Of a stretch of DNA of 64,000 nt, positions 41,142-49,768 are shown one piece after another. The stretch is taken from the NCBI GenBank assembly GCA_049516155.1, contig JBEKTJ010000051.1, positions 4,305-68,304 on the forward strand, read 5' to 3'. The DNA is from Bog-159 sp049516155 (GTDB lineage Bacteria > Acidobacteriota > Terriglobia > Bryobacterales > Bryobacteraceae). Under the pieces are notes generated by a model that did not search any database, was not told the DNA's origin, and saw only the letters and a program-made list of their open reading frames with translations. Each line of letters opens with the position of its first letter. Within the stretch, counting starts at the first letter, position 1. The position numbers and the translations under genes are program-made.

Positions 41142-43490
41142 ATGAAGAGCGCAGCCCCCCGGCTCCCAGCCCGCCAGCCCGGATCGCCTCGGGGCGAGCT
41201 GGCGCGGGATCCGGTTTGCGGCATGACAGTGGACCCAAAGTCCACGCCGCACCGGGATTCGTTCGCCGGAAGCGACTACTTCTTCTGCGGTCGCAACTGC
41301 CTGGCGAAATTCCGGGCTCAGCCCGCGCTATATGCCGCCGGTTCGCCGCCGGCGCCGCCGCCGGCAATCGATGCGAACGAATACGTCTGCCCGATGCATC
41401 CGCAAGTCGTGAGCAACGGGCCTGGCAGTTGTCCGATATGCGGTATGGCCCTCGAACCCAAGCTGGTCTCGGCGGGCGACGGGCAGAATCCCGAACTAAC
41501 CGATATGAACCGGCGGTTTTGGATCAGCCTGGTCTTGACCATCCCCGTATTCGTCGCTGCCATGGGGGAAATGATCCCCGGCCAACCGCTGCTGCGTCTC
41601 GCGTCGCAACGGACCTGGACATGGGTCGAGTTGATGCTTTCCAGCCCCGTGATTCTGTGGGGCGGCTGGCCCTTCTTCGTTCGCGGCTGGAATTCCATCG
41701 TCAATCGCAGCCTGAATATGTTCACTCTCATCGCCCTGGGCGTGTCGGTCACCTATGTTTACAGTCTTATTGCAGCCCTGGCGCCCGGGCTGTTTCCCGA
41801 GGCCTTCCGGGACGCCGCCGGCAATGTCGAGGTCTACTTCGAAGTTGCCGCGGTTGTCGTCACGCTGGTTCTCCTCGGGCAGGTGCTGGAACTGAGGGCT
41901 CGCACCCGGACCGGGTCGGCCATCAAGGCCCTGCTGAGCCTCGCGCCGAAGACGGCGCGTCTGGTTCGCATTGACGGATCGGAACTGGATGTGCCGTTGG
42001 AACAAGTGCAGGTAGGTGCGAACTTGCGAGTCCGGCCCGGAGAAAAGGTGCCTGTGGACGGAGTCGTGGTGGACGGCGCCAGCACGGTTGACGAGTCCAT
42101 GATTTCCGGCGAACCGATCCCCGTCGAAAAGCGCGCCGGAGATCGAGTCACGGGCGCTACCATGAATGGCGCCGGCACCCTGGTGATGCGCGCCGAACGC
42201 GTGGGGTCGGAGACGCTGCTGGCTCGGATAGTTCAGATGGTGTCCGAATCCCAGCGGAGCCGCGCGCCGATCCAGAAGCTGGCTGACAAGGTAGCCGGCT
42301 ACTTTGTTCCCATGGTCGTCGGTGCTTCAATTTTGGCCTTTATCGTCTGGGCATCGGTTGGCCCCCAACCGCGTATGGCACACGCTTTGATCGCCGCCGT
42401 TTCGGTTCTGATTATCGCGTGTCCCTGCGCGCTTGGCTTGGCTACTCCCATGTCCATTATGGTCGCGGCGGGCAAAGGCGCAACGATGGGCGTGTTGTTC
42501 AAGAACGCCGAGGCCATCGAGTTCATGCGCAAAGTGGACACGCTGGTGGTGGACAAGACCGGAACGCTGACGGAGGGCAAGCCGCAACTGGCCGCGGTCA
42601 ACCCTGCGCCGGGCTTCGACGAAGCGCGATTGCTGCAGTTGGCGGCCAGCCTGGAACGCGCCAGCGAACACCCGCTGGCCGCCGCGATCGTGGCCGGCGC
42701 GGAAGCGCGTGGATTGCCGTTTCTCGCAGCCGAAAACTTTACGGCCGTGGTTGGCAAGGGCGCCAAAGCCCAGGTCGAACGGGCTAGCGTGCTGCTCGGC
42801 AACGGCAGGCTGATGCAGGATTCGAACGTCGACCCGGGAGCCTTAGCGGCGCAGGCGGAGACCATGCGGGCGGACGGCCAGACCGTGATGTTTGTGGCCG
42901 TGGACGGCAAGCTTGCCGGACTAATCGGCGTCGCGGATCCCATCAAGGCTAACGCCGCGCAGGCTATCCGGCAGTTGCAGAGTGAAAACATCCGGATCGT
43001 CATGCTGACCGGAGATAGCCGGACGACGGCGCAGACCGTGGCGGCTAAACTGGGAATCGACGAAGTGATCGCCGAAGTGCTGCCGGAGGATAAGAGCGGC
43101 GCGGTCAAACGGCTCCAAGCTGAAGGGCGCTTTGTCGCCATGGCCGGCGACGGCATCAACGATGCACCCGCGCTGGCGCAGGCGCAAATCGGCATTGCCA
43201 TGGGAACCGGCGCCGACGTCGCCATGGAGAGCGCGTCCGTAACGCTGGTCAAAGGCGATCTCGGAGGCATCGTGCGCGCGCGCCGGCTCAGCCGCGCCAC
43301 CATGCGCAACATCCGGCAGAACCTGATATTCGCCTTTATTTATAATGCCGCCGGCGTGCCTGTCGCGGCGGGCGTGCTATACCCCTTCTTCGGTCTATTG
43401 CTGAGCCCCATGATCGCGGCGGCCGCGATGAGTTGCAGCTCCGTATCGGTCATCGGCAATGCCCTGCGGCTCCGGCGGGTGAAGCCGTAG
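41142..43490 (+). CDS. copA: Copper/heavy-metal-translocating P1B-type ATPase
   Basis: 782 residues from ATG 41142. The N-terminus has a YHS-type domain (DPVCGMTVDPKSTPHRD; YFFCGRNCLAKF) and a heavy-metal-binding HMBD motif (YVCPMHPQVVSNGPGSCP, then ICGMALEPK) instead of the usual HMA domains. The catalytic core is complete: TGES-like MISGEPIPVEK, CPCALGLATP (about 426), DKTGTLTEG (about 471), SEHPLA and GDGINDAPALA. It exports Cu+ (possibly Ag+) across the inner membrane. A longer frame reads back into the divergent gene and is unlikely to be translated. No copper regulator is adjacent. Confidence 0.93.
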   Translation: MKSAAPRLPARQPGSPRGELARDPVCGMTVDPKSTPHRDSFAGSDYFFCGRNCLAKFRAQPALYAAGSPPAPPPAIDANEYVCPMHPQVVSNGPGSCPICGMALEPKLVSAGDGQNPELTDMNRRFWISLVLTIPVFVAAMGEMIPGQPLLRLASQRTWTWVELMLSSPVILWGGWPFFVRGWNSIVNRSLNMFTLIALGVSVTYVYSLIAALAPGLFPEAFRDAAGNVEVYFEVAAVVVTLVLLGQVLELRARTRTGSAIKALLSLAPKTARLVRIDGSELDVPLEQVQVGANLRVRPGEKVPVDGVVVDGASTVDESMISGEPIPVEKRAGDRVTGATMNGAGTLVMRAERVGSETLLARIVQMVSESQRSRAPIQKLADKVAGYFVPMVVGASILAFIVWASVGPQPRMAHALIAAVSVLIIACPCALGLATPMSIMVAAGKGATMGVLFKNAEAIEFMRKVDTLVVDKTGTLTEGKPQLAAVNPAPGFDEARLLQLAASLERASEHPLAAAIVAGAEARGLPFLAAENFTAVVGKGAKAQVERASVLLGNGRLMQDSNVDPGALAAQAETMRADGQTVMFVAVDGKLAGLIGVADPIKANAAQAIRQLQSENIRIVMLTGDSRTTAQTVAAKLGIDEVIAEVLPEDKSGAVKRLQAEGRFVAMAGDGINDAPALAQAQIGIAMGTGADVAMESASVTLVKGDLGGIVRARRLSRATMRNIRQNLIFAFIYNAAGVPVAAGVLYPFFGLLLSPMIAAAAMSCSSVSVIGNALRLRRVKP

Positions 43491-43524
43491 GAAGCCGGAA
43501 GATACCGGCCAGTGCTCCTCCACC

Positions 43525-44349
43525 TTACCCGGCCAGCACGCGGTAATTGACCAGCTCCACCCCCGCCTCCACCAGCGCCGCGCGCACCTCCGGCGCCACT
43601 AGCGCTTGCAACTCACGCTCGCGGCTCTCCTTCAGCCGGGTACGCGCGCGCCGCAGATCCGCGCCGCAATAACCCGGATGGCACATGAACTCGGTCACGC
43701 CCTCCGGCAGTTCGCGGATCAATTGGGCCAGTTCGGGCGCGCGGAATCGTCCCGTGATCCGGAACCCGGCAAAGTGGTCCGTGGTGCGGCAGCCGTGGCG
43801 CTCCAGCACGCGGTGGAATCGGCTGCGCAGTAGTTGCAAGCCGACGCTGGTTATCCGCCTAGGCATGCCGCCACCGCGCGCGGAAGATAGCGGGATATCG
43901 AACGGCCTCCTCACCCAGGGAATCTCAAACTCCTCCGCGATGCGCGCGACTGCGTCCAGCACCGGCGGCGCCAGGTGAGTGTGCTTATGCGTATCCAGAT
44001 GCGTGGGGAGGATGCCGGCCGCCAAAATCTTGCGCACCTGGGCCGCCAGTTCGTCGTACACGCGGATGCGCCGCGCCGCCAGCGCCCAGAGCAACTCCGC
44101 CGACGATGCAGGCAGCGCTGCGTACGGGGGAAGCAGCGAGCGGCCTGAGATCAATACTAAGTGACAACCCACATCCAGCCATGCCGCCTCCCGCGCCAGC
44201 AGCACGGCGTCGTCGAACGCGTCGCCATTCGCCATCAGGGTACAAGCGGTCAGAATGCCGCCGCGATGCGCCGCTAGTATCCCCCGGTTTACGTCCGGAG
44301 TAAATCCGAAATCGTCGGCGTTGACGATCAAGCGTTTGCGGGATGTCAA
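43525..44349 (-). CDS. hpnK: ChbG/HpnK family carbohydrate deacetylase (YdjC-like)
   Basis: 274 residues with the family motifs NADDFGFTPDVN (catalytic/metal Asp), LDTHKHTHL (metal His) and MCHPGY near the C-terminus. HpnK-type proteins are linked to hopanoid biosynthesis; ChbG deacetylates chito-oligosaccharides. The start overlaps the stop of the MlaD gene by four bases, so it belongs to the lipid-transport operon; the HpnK assignment rests on that context and sequence pattern and the substrate is not proven. Confidence 0.8.
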   Translation of the reverse strand: MTSRKRLIVNADDFGFTPDVNRGILAAHRGGILTACTLMANGDAFDDAVLLAREAAWLDVGCHLVLISGRSLLPPYAALPASSAELLWALAARRIRVYDELAAQVRKILAAGILPTHLDTHKHTHLAPPVLDAVARIAEEFEIPWVRRPFDIPLSSARGGGMPRRITSVGLQLLRSRFHRVLERHGCRTTDHFAGFRITGRFRAPELAQLIRELPEGVTEFMCHPGYCGADLRRARTRLKESRERELQALVAPEVRAALVEAGVELVNYRVLAG

Positions 44350-45419
44350 AAGATTGCCAGCTTGATGCGCAGGAACTTCTTCGGATTAGAGCGGATGTCC
44401 TTGGCGAGCCCTTGAAACTCGCGCATGGCGCCGTTCATGGCTTCATACATCTGCGGATTCACCAGCAACTGCCCCACGGTGCCTTGCCCGGAGTTGATGC
44501 GGTCGATAGTGGCATCCAGCTTTGCAGTGAGGCCGGTCAACTGTGTGTATAGTTGATCGTCCTTCAGCAGTTTGCCGGCGGTGCCTTTCCCGGCGTTAAG
44601 TTCCTGCGTCAGGCGGCGCATTTCGGCGAGTGTCTGCTGCGCCTCGTCGTAGACCTGGGGGTCTTTCAGCAGCTTGCCCGCGGTGCCTTGCCCCTGCTGC
44701 AAATCGGCGAGCATCTGGTCGATGCGCTTGATCGGCGCGCGCACCTCCTGGTACAGGCTGTCGTCGTAGATCAGCTTGCTCAACGTGCCCTTGCCGTTGC
44801 GCACGTCGGCCAACAGTTGCTGCCCTTCGGCGGCGATCGCATTCAGGCGCTTGTATAGCTCCTCGTCTCTTAGCAGCTTGCCCAGATTGCCCTTGCCCGC
44901 GTTGATGTCCGCCAACATGTCGTCGGCGCGCTTGGAAATGTCCTGCAGCGTCTGGATCAAATTGGCGCTCTGGGCCATAAGCTCGGGGATGTCCTGCGTC
45001 TGCAGGCTGCGCAACTCGCCGCCCGGCTTTACGGGCGTGGCGCTCTTCCCTTTGGTGATGTCGATGAATTTGCTGCCCAGCAGGTTTGCGGCGGTGACGG
45101 CGGCGGTGGAGTCTTCCGGAATTTCCCGCATATACTTCTCCTGGATCGTGAGTCTGAACTCCACGGCCCGTCTGGGGTCTTTCGAGCCGGACAGCCTGAT
45201 CCCCTGAACTGCGCCGGCCAGGATGCCGTTCAGACGCACTGGAGTGCTCTCGGTCATGCCCGCGCCATCCGCCATGTAGGTACGGACGATCTGGTCGCGT
45301 TCAAAAATGTTGCGGTTTCCGGTCAACAGGAAGATCAGCACTCCCAGGATCACCATGGCGGCGAAGGCCACCACTCCGACTTTCAACTGCGACCAGCGAA
45401 TTTTGCTGCGCTCCGGCAT
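44346..45419 (-). CDS. mlaD: MlaD-type MCE-domain lipid transport protein
   Basis: 357 residues: a membrane anchor (LKVGVVAFAAMVILGVLIF), a single MCE domain (YMADGAGMTESTPVRLNGI; ITIQ-type strand; TAANLLGSKFIDI) and a long C-terminal region of four or five repeats built on AGKGTAGKLLKDDQLY (variants include NGKGTLSKLIYDDSLY and GQGTVGQLLVN). The repeats would form an extended helical needle in the periplasm. It works with the ATPase and permease encoded just upstream to move lipids between membranes. Confidence 0.9.
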   Translation of the reverse strand: MPERSKIRWSQLKVGVVAFAAMVILGVLIFLLTGNRNIFERDQIVRTYMADGAGMTESTPVRLNGILAGAVQGIRLSGSKDPRRAVEFRLTIQEKYMREIPEDSTAAVTAANLLGSKFIDITKGKSATPVKPGGELRSLQTQDIPELMAQSANLIQTLQDISKRADDMLADINAGKGNLGKLLRDEELYKRLNAIAAEGQQLLADVRNGKGTLSKLIYDDSLYQEVRAPIKRIDQMLADLQQGQGTAGKLLKDPQVYDEAQQTLAEMRRLTQELNAGKGTAGKLLKDDQLYTQLTGLTAKLDATIDRINSGQGTVGQLLVNPQMYEAMNGAMREFQGLAKDIRSNPKKFLRIKLAIF

Positions 45420-45422
45420 GCT

Positions 45423-46298
45423 CTATTCCCGATGCTTCACAAATTTCGAAATATACGAATCCTGGGACGCCTCCAGCTCGGTTTGCGGCCCCTCGAAGAC
45501 CAGACGGCCCTCGCGCAGAACCATGAAGAGGGTGCGCGGCGCGGCGCCGGCCTGACTGCTACTCGGGCCGCCGGCCTGGCTGCTGGTATGGTTGCGCGCC
45601 GGCTCCAAGCCGCCATTCTCCGGATTGTAGCGAAAATTCGCCACCAGGTTGCCGTCTTGATAGCGATAGGTCACGATCAGCGTGGTGGTCTTGTTCAAAT
45701 CCCGCTCCTTCACGATCAGCGCGATGATGGTGTTCGCCGTGATGGGGTCCAGGCCCGCGGTGGGCGAATCGTAGAGCAACAAAGGCGGCTGGGTCACTAC
45801 CGCCCGGGCGATCGCCGCGCGCCGCCGCATGCCGCCCGAAAGCTCGCTCGGAAATTTTTCGAGAATGCCATCCAACTCCACGAACTTCAAGGCCTCTTCC
45901 ACGCGCGGAAGAACCTGGTCGGGAGGGCAGTGAATCGACGGCTGGTTGAGCAGCGGATAGCTCACATTATCCTCAATGTTCAGCGAGTCGAACAGCGCGC
46001 TCTCCTGGAACAGCATACCCATTTTGCTGCGGATTTCAAACAGTTCCCGTTCCTGCATCCGGCTGATATCGCGGCCGAAGACGTATACGGTGCCCGAATC
46101 CGGCCGTTGCAGGCCCAGCGCCGTCTTCAGCAGCACCGTTTTGCCGCTTCCTGTGGCGCCCATGATCACGCGCGATTCTCCCTCGTAGGCCTGGAAGGAT
46201 ACATCCGCCAGCGCGGGCGTATCGTCGAACGAGACGCTCACGCGGTCGAAGCGCAGAACCGCGGTTTGGGTATCCGCCGGCTTTGCGGTTGGCATCAT
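45423..46298 (-). CDS. mlaF: MlaF-type ABC transporter ATPase with altered catalytic residues
   Basis: 291 residues: Walker A GATGSGKT (about 46), Q-loop region LFQESALFDSLN and signature LSGGMRRR. The Walker B segment reads LLLYDSPTAGLDP, so the catalytic Glu after the Asp is Ser, and the H-loop reads VTYRYQDG with Tyr instead of His. The C-terminus has an extra Gly/Ser insertion (SSQAGGPSSSQAGAAP). It overlaps the permease stop by four bases (ATGA) and is followed four bases later by mlaD. Either ATP hydrolysis works with other residues or it is slow or lost. Confidence 0.9.
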   Translation of the reverse strand: MMPTAKPADTQTAVLRFDRVSVSFDDTPALADVSFQAYEGESRVIMGATGSGKTVLLKTALGLQRPDSGTVYVFGRDISRMQERELFEIRSKMGMLFQESALFDSLNIEDNVSYPLLNQPSIHCPPDQVLPRVEEALKFVELDGILEKFPSELSGGMRRRAAIARAVVTQPPLLLYDSPTAGLDPITANTIIALIVKERDLNKTTTLIVTYRYQDGNLVANFRYNPENGGLEPARNHTSSQAGGPSSSQAGAAPRTLFMVLREGRLVFEGPQTELEASQDSYISKFVKHRE

Positions 46299-47095
46299 GA
46301 GACCACCTGGCTGACAAAAATCTTGCCCAGGAAAAAGTCGAGAATCAAGATCAGAACGGAGGCGGCCACCATGGACTGCGTTGTGGCGCGGCCTACCCCT
46401 TGCGTTCCCCCGGACGCGCGCAAACCGTAGTAGCAACCCACCAGAGAAATGATGAACGCGAATACGAACGGCTTCAACAGCCCCTGGGTGATGTCGTTCC
46501 ACTCCAGTTGCCGCCACACGGAGGACCAATACTGCTGGCTGGGCAGATCCAGGAAAAAACGGGAGACGAACCAGCCGCCGAACATGCCGATGAAATCCGC
46601 CAGGATGGTGAGCAGCGGCAGCATCACCGCGGTGGCCACCATACGCGGTGTCACCAACTTCTGTATCGGATCGGTGCCCAGCGCGCGCATGGCGTCGATC
46701 TGCTCGGTCACTTTCATGGAGCCGAGTTCGCTGGCGATGCCAGAAGAATTGCGCCCCGCCATCATCAGCGCGGTCAACACCGGACCTAATTCGCGCACCA
46801 GCGAAATCGAAACCAGCGTCCCGGTCTGGTCCACTTGGCCGTATTGCTGCAAGGCGCGCGACATCTGCAGGGCCATCACCGCGCCGGCGAAAAGGCCAGT
46901 CAGGATCACAATGGGAAGGCTGCCGACCCCAATCAGATCCATCTGCGCGATGATGTCGTCGGCATAATGCGGGCGGGCGGCCACGTTGCGGAGCGCGCGC
47001 CCGGTCAGCAGATAGAACTCCTGAATGGCGATGAACGGTTCCTTTAGGAAGTCGAGCAAGACGGCTGATCCCCGAAATTCGATGCTACCATACAC
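46295..47095 (-). CDS. mlaE: MlaE-type ABC lipid transporter permease
   Basis: 266 residues with the MlaE pattern: VGVGSLPIVILTGLFAG-type segment, LVRELGPVLTALMMAGR, the E-loop SELGSMKVTEQIDAMRALG and VTPRMVA. Five or six helices. A GTG at 47095 begins the frame; a TTG near 47059 is an alternative and the ribosome site is weak in both cases. It starts the mlaEFD-hpnK operon. The divergent P1 peptidase start is only about 17 bp away. Confidence 0.9.
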   Translation of the reverse strand: MYGSIEFRGSAVLLDFLKEPFIAIQEFYLLTGRALRNVAARPHYADDIIAQMDLIGVGSLPIVILTGLFAGAVMALQMSRALQQYGQVDQTGTLVSISLVRELGPVLTALMMAGRNSSGIASELGSMKVTEQIDAMRALGTDPIQKLVTPRMVATAVMLPLLTILADFIGMFGGWFVSRFFLDLPSQQYWSSVWRQLEWNDITQGLLKPFVFAFIISLVGCYYGLRASGGTQGVGRATTQSMVAASVLILILDFFLGKIFVSQVVS

Positions 47096-47111
47096 CTATA
47101 AAGAATCGGCC

Positions 47112-48077
47112 ATGCAGGGACTTACCGCCATCGCGGGCATTCGCGTGGGGCACGCTTCGAATTTCGATGCGTTGACCGGGTGCACGGCGATTTTGTGCGA
47201 AAGCGGCGCAGTGGGCGGTGTGGATACGCGCGGCTCCGCCAGCGAGACTTCGTCCATCGACACCCTGCAGCCGGGCCACGTTGCCGGGCAGGTACACGGC
47301 ATAGTCTTGACGGGCGGTAGCGCCTTCGGACTCGAAACGGCTTCCGGAGTGCGGCGTTATCTGGAGCAGCGCGGCGCGGGCTTTCGGTTTGGCCGGGGGG
47401 TAGTGCCCATTGTCCCCTGTGCCGTTCTATTCGATCTGGATATCGGCAAGGCCGGCATCCGTCCGACTCGCGAGATGGGAGAGACGGCGGCGGCGGCGGC
47501 CACCGCCGAACCGGTCCAGGAAGGCGCCGTAGGCGCCGGCACTGGAGCCACCGTGGGTAAGATCCTGGGAATGCGGCAGGCCATGAAATCGGGGATCGGC
47601 TCGGGGATGGTGGAACTGCCAGGCGGCGTGCTGGTAGCCGCGCTGGCGGCGGTGAACGCTTTTGGCGACGTGCGGGACACTACCACCGGCAACCTTATCG
47701 CCGGCGCGCGCCGCTCTCCGGACAGTATGGAATTGGCGGACACCGAAGCGGTGATGAAGGCGGGCGGGCTGCGATCCCGCCCGGAGCGGCGCAACACCAC
47801 CCTGGCCGTGGTCGCCACCAATGCGCGCCTCTCAAAGGTCGAAGCCACGAAACTGGCGGAATTTGGAAGCCTGGGGCTGGCGCGAACCATCTACCCGGTC
47901 TATACCATGTTCGACGGAGACACGACCTTCGCGCTTTCCATTGGAGATGCCAGCGCAGACGTAAACACGTTGGGCGTGGCGGCGGCCCAAGCCGTCGCAC
48001 AGGCCGTGATCAGAGCAGTGAAGGGCGCGCCATCCATGGGCGGCGTACCGGGTCTGGCTGGCGAGGCACACGGCTAA
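47112..48077 (+). CDS. P1 family (DmpA/BapA-like) peptidase
   Basis: About 321 residues from ATG 47112 (an upstream in-frame ATG at 47082 is possible). Matching features: GIRVGHASNFDALTGCTAIL, VLTGGSAFGLETASGV, GVGAGTGATVGKILG and the autocleavage site RNTTLAVVATNA, where the Thr after Asn (about residue 228) becomes the N-terminal nucleophile. The family are self-processing N-terminal-nucleophile aminopeptidases active on D-amino acid or beta-peptide amides. No partner genes are evident. Confidence 0.85.
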   Translation: MQGLTAIAGIRVGHASNFDALTGCTAILCESGAVGGVDTRGSASETSSIDTLQPGHVAGQVHGIVLTGGSAFGLETASGVRRYLEQRGAGFRFGRGVVPIVPCAVLFDLDIGKAGIRPTREMGETAAAAATAEPVQEGAVGAGTGATVGKILGMRQAMKSGIGSGMVELPGGVLVAALAAVNAFGDVRDTTTGNLIAGARRSPDSMELADTEAVMKAGGLRSRPERRNTTLAVVATNARLSKVEATKLAEFGSLGLARTIYPVYTMFDGDTTFALSIGDASADVNTLGVAAAQAVAQAVIRAVKGAPSMGGVPGLAGEAHG

Positions 48078-48137
48078 AGCAGGTTCACCAACGGTATACC
48101 TATGCGTATATCGTTGGGGCTTTTTCTCACGCAGATT

Positions 48138-48299
48138 TAACCCGGGTTACGGTCCTCCGGTGGTATCCTATTGATGTTATTGATCTAAATGGCAATCGAA
48201 AGATTGCTTTCGACCACCCAGTTGCGAGTACTTCAAGCGGGGCGCCAACAGCCTTTAGGCGAGAAGTTCGGCCGTCTCCAAGAACTATGCAACCGTAAC
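48138..48299 (+). ncRNA. Candidate structured 5' leader of the PilZ gene
   Basis: The 234-bp gap contains paired segments in a nested order. GTTACGGT (48146-48153) with ACCGTAAC (48292-48299) closes the structure; GGTGGT (48159-48164) pairs with ACCACC (48213-48218); inside this GCAATC-GAAA-GATTGC (48192-48207) is a perfect hairpin with a GNRA loop; GCC-TTTA-GGC (48251-48260) and AGTTC/GAACT (48265-48269, 48282-48286) follow. A 12-bp palindrome TAACCCGGGTTA (48138-48149) overlaps the 5' edge. The PilZ ATG is 13 nt after the closing helix. It resembles a riboswitch or thermosensor leader, but no known class was matched. Confidence 0.42.
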
Positions 48300-48311
48300 G
48301 GATAAAAGCAA

Positions 48312-48719
48312 ATGGAACTTGAAAAAGCAGGCGTACCGGTCGAGCGGCGGGCAAAAAAACGCTTCGTCATGGAGCGCGAGATCCGCTACAAAGTACTCGA
48401 ACAGGATAAAATCGTTGCCGTCGGAAATGGCAAAACCCTCAATTTGAGCAGCAACGGCGTGGCCTTCGCGACGAAGAACGATTTGCCTCCAGGAGCGTTT
48501 ATCGAGTTATCCATAGCTTGGCCGGCATTGCTCGAAAACCGTTGCCCTCTGCAATTGATTGGCTTTGGCCGCGTGCTTAGAAGCGCGGGCGGCTCGGTCG
48601 CGGCGACTCTGGAGACCTACGAGTTCCGCACGCTGGCGCGGGTAGTGCCGGAAAGCGCTTGGTCCGCCCGTAGCGACGAGAAACTGCGCCGCTGGGCGGA
48701 AGCCGTCGCGCGCGGCTAA
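48312..48719 (+). CDS. PilZ-domain protein, 135 aa
   Basis: Single PilZ domain: the c-di-GMP-binding motifs RRAKKR and NLSSNG are present, and the later beta strands read ELSIAWPALLE and LIGFGRVLRSAGG. It would bind cyclic di-GMP and relay it to another protein. It has the same architecture and shared segments as the PilZ gene at 57372-57770. The upstream leader is candidate structured RNA (see that entry). Confidence 0.88.
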   Translation: MELEKAGVPVERRAKKRFVMEREIRYKVLEQDKIVAVGNGKTLNLSSNGVAFATKNDLPPGAFIELSIAWPALLENRCPLQLIGFGRVLRSAGGSVAATLETYEFRTLARVVPESAWSARSDEKLRRWAEAVARG

Positions 48720-48733
48720 ACGGGAGCGGTAAA

Positions 48734-48754
48734 GCAGCCTAAACGAGAGGCTGC
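48734..48754. terminator. Bidirectional hairpin between PilZ and Rpn-like genes
   Basis: GCAGCCT (48734-48740) and AGGCTGC (48748-48754), a perfect 7-bp stem with a 7-nt loop between convergent genes. Confidence 0.6.
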
Positions 48755-48767
48755 CCATGCGCCGCCC

Positions 48768-49613
48768 TTACCTCAGCAGTTCTTCCACGCTCTTGGTATC
48801 CAGCACCCGCTCACTCAGATCTTCAAGCTCCGGCGTGGACAGTGCCGCCAGTTTTTCGCCGGCCCAACCCGGCAGGGCGCCAAAGCGTTTCTCGATTTGC
48901 CGGCGCAGGACGGTCAGTTCGCCGGCTTGAAGTCCTTTTTGCAGGCCTTCTTGCAGGCCTTCTTGCAGGCCTTTCCGTTCCGCTTCTTTAAACATGGGTC
49001 CCAAGACCTCGTGTTCCCGAATATCGATATCTATCGGCATTTTCCGTGTCTCCTGGGCCACCACGTGTGCCAGGTGCCTCAAACCGGAGAGAATCAATAA
49101 CTGGGCAAGCGCGGTTTCCCGCTCCACCGTAGCCAACCCCGCGATCCGCTCCACAATCTTGCGGACCGCACTTTGATGGTCTCGCAATCGCGCCAGAATC
49201 GCAATTACATTATCGCCACTTCCTCGCTTTCGAGCACGGTCGCCATCCAGCGCCCGAATGTCCACCAGACGATAGCTGAACGACAAATCCGGGCCGTGCA
49301 GCTCGCTCTGCATTTTCATGGGCCCATTACCCACGTAGAGCAGTATCTGCCGCGGAAATTGTCCGAACAGCCGGCGCAGGCCGAGACAGTATTCGAGCAT
49401 TCGAAGCGGCATAGCCGCGTCATTGCCGCTTTGCAGCTCCAGGTGCACCAGGCCTCCGTCGACAGTCTCGCCGAGAAGGTCTAAACGCAGGTTCTGCACC
49501 TTTGGCAATTCCACATCCAGCCACTTGGCGACCGCCGTGCCAGTCAACTCGCCCACGAAGTGCTTGGCCGAACCTTTGAACAGCAACTTCAAGGTTAGGT
49601 CATATTCCTGCAT
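48768..49613 (-). CDS. Rpn-like PD-(D/E)XK nuclease family protein with DUF4351-type tail
   Basis: 281 residues. The N-terminal part (MQEYDLTLKLLFKGSAKHF; LDLLGETVDGGLVHLELQSG; MLEYCLGLRRLFGQFP) follows the pattern of Rpn/transposase_31-like proteins, with HLELQ a likely ExK/ExQ catalytic strand. The C-terminal half has a four-fold GLQEGLQKG-type run (residues about 215-235) and a tail typical of DUF4351. Such proteins are often called putative transposases or recombination-promoting nucleases, but catalysis is unproven. No insertion sequence is visible around it. A 155-bp gap without features separates it from the FmdB gene. Confidence 0.72.
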   Translation of the reverse strand: MQEYDLTLKLLFKGSAKHFVGELTGTAVAKWLDVELPKVQNLRLDLLGETVDGGLVHLELQSGNDAAMPLRMLEYCLGLRRLFGQFPRQILLYVGNGPMKMQSELHGPDLSFSYRLVDIRALDGDRARKRGSGDNVIAILARLRDHQSAVRKIVERIAGLATVERETALAQLLILSGLRHLAHVVAQETRKMPIDIDIREHEVLGPMFKEAERKGLQEGLQEGLQKGLQAGELTVLRRQIEKRFGALPGWAGEKLAALSTPELEDLSERVLDTKSVEELLR

Positions 49614-49768
49614 CGGAGTTGCATCGGGGTGTTTTCTCGACTGGCAGGGCGATCCGCCCGCCGCTTGTACCTACGGAAGAGGGTGGAATACTCGCGTCCC
49701 TTCTCTCATCCCCGGATGCGCCGGCGGCGGCAGTGTGATTAGCAGGTTCGTGGGCCGAGGGGCACCGG

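Noticed and set aside
44553..45000. DNA tandem repeats or CRISPR-like structure within mlaD
   Set aside because: The regularity is at protein level in a coding frame; spacers and identical DNA repeats are absent.
45432..46430. 332-codon plus-strand frame opposite mlaF
   Set aside because: Antisense to an ABC ATPase with intact Walker A and signature; no domain of its own.
48192..48207. c-di-GMP class I riboswitch suggested by the GAAA hairpin before a PilZ gene
   Set aside because: The conserved core of that class (GCACGCACAGGGCAAACC-like) is not present; kept only as an unclassified structured leader.
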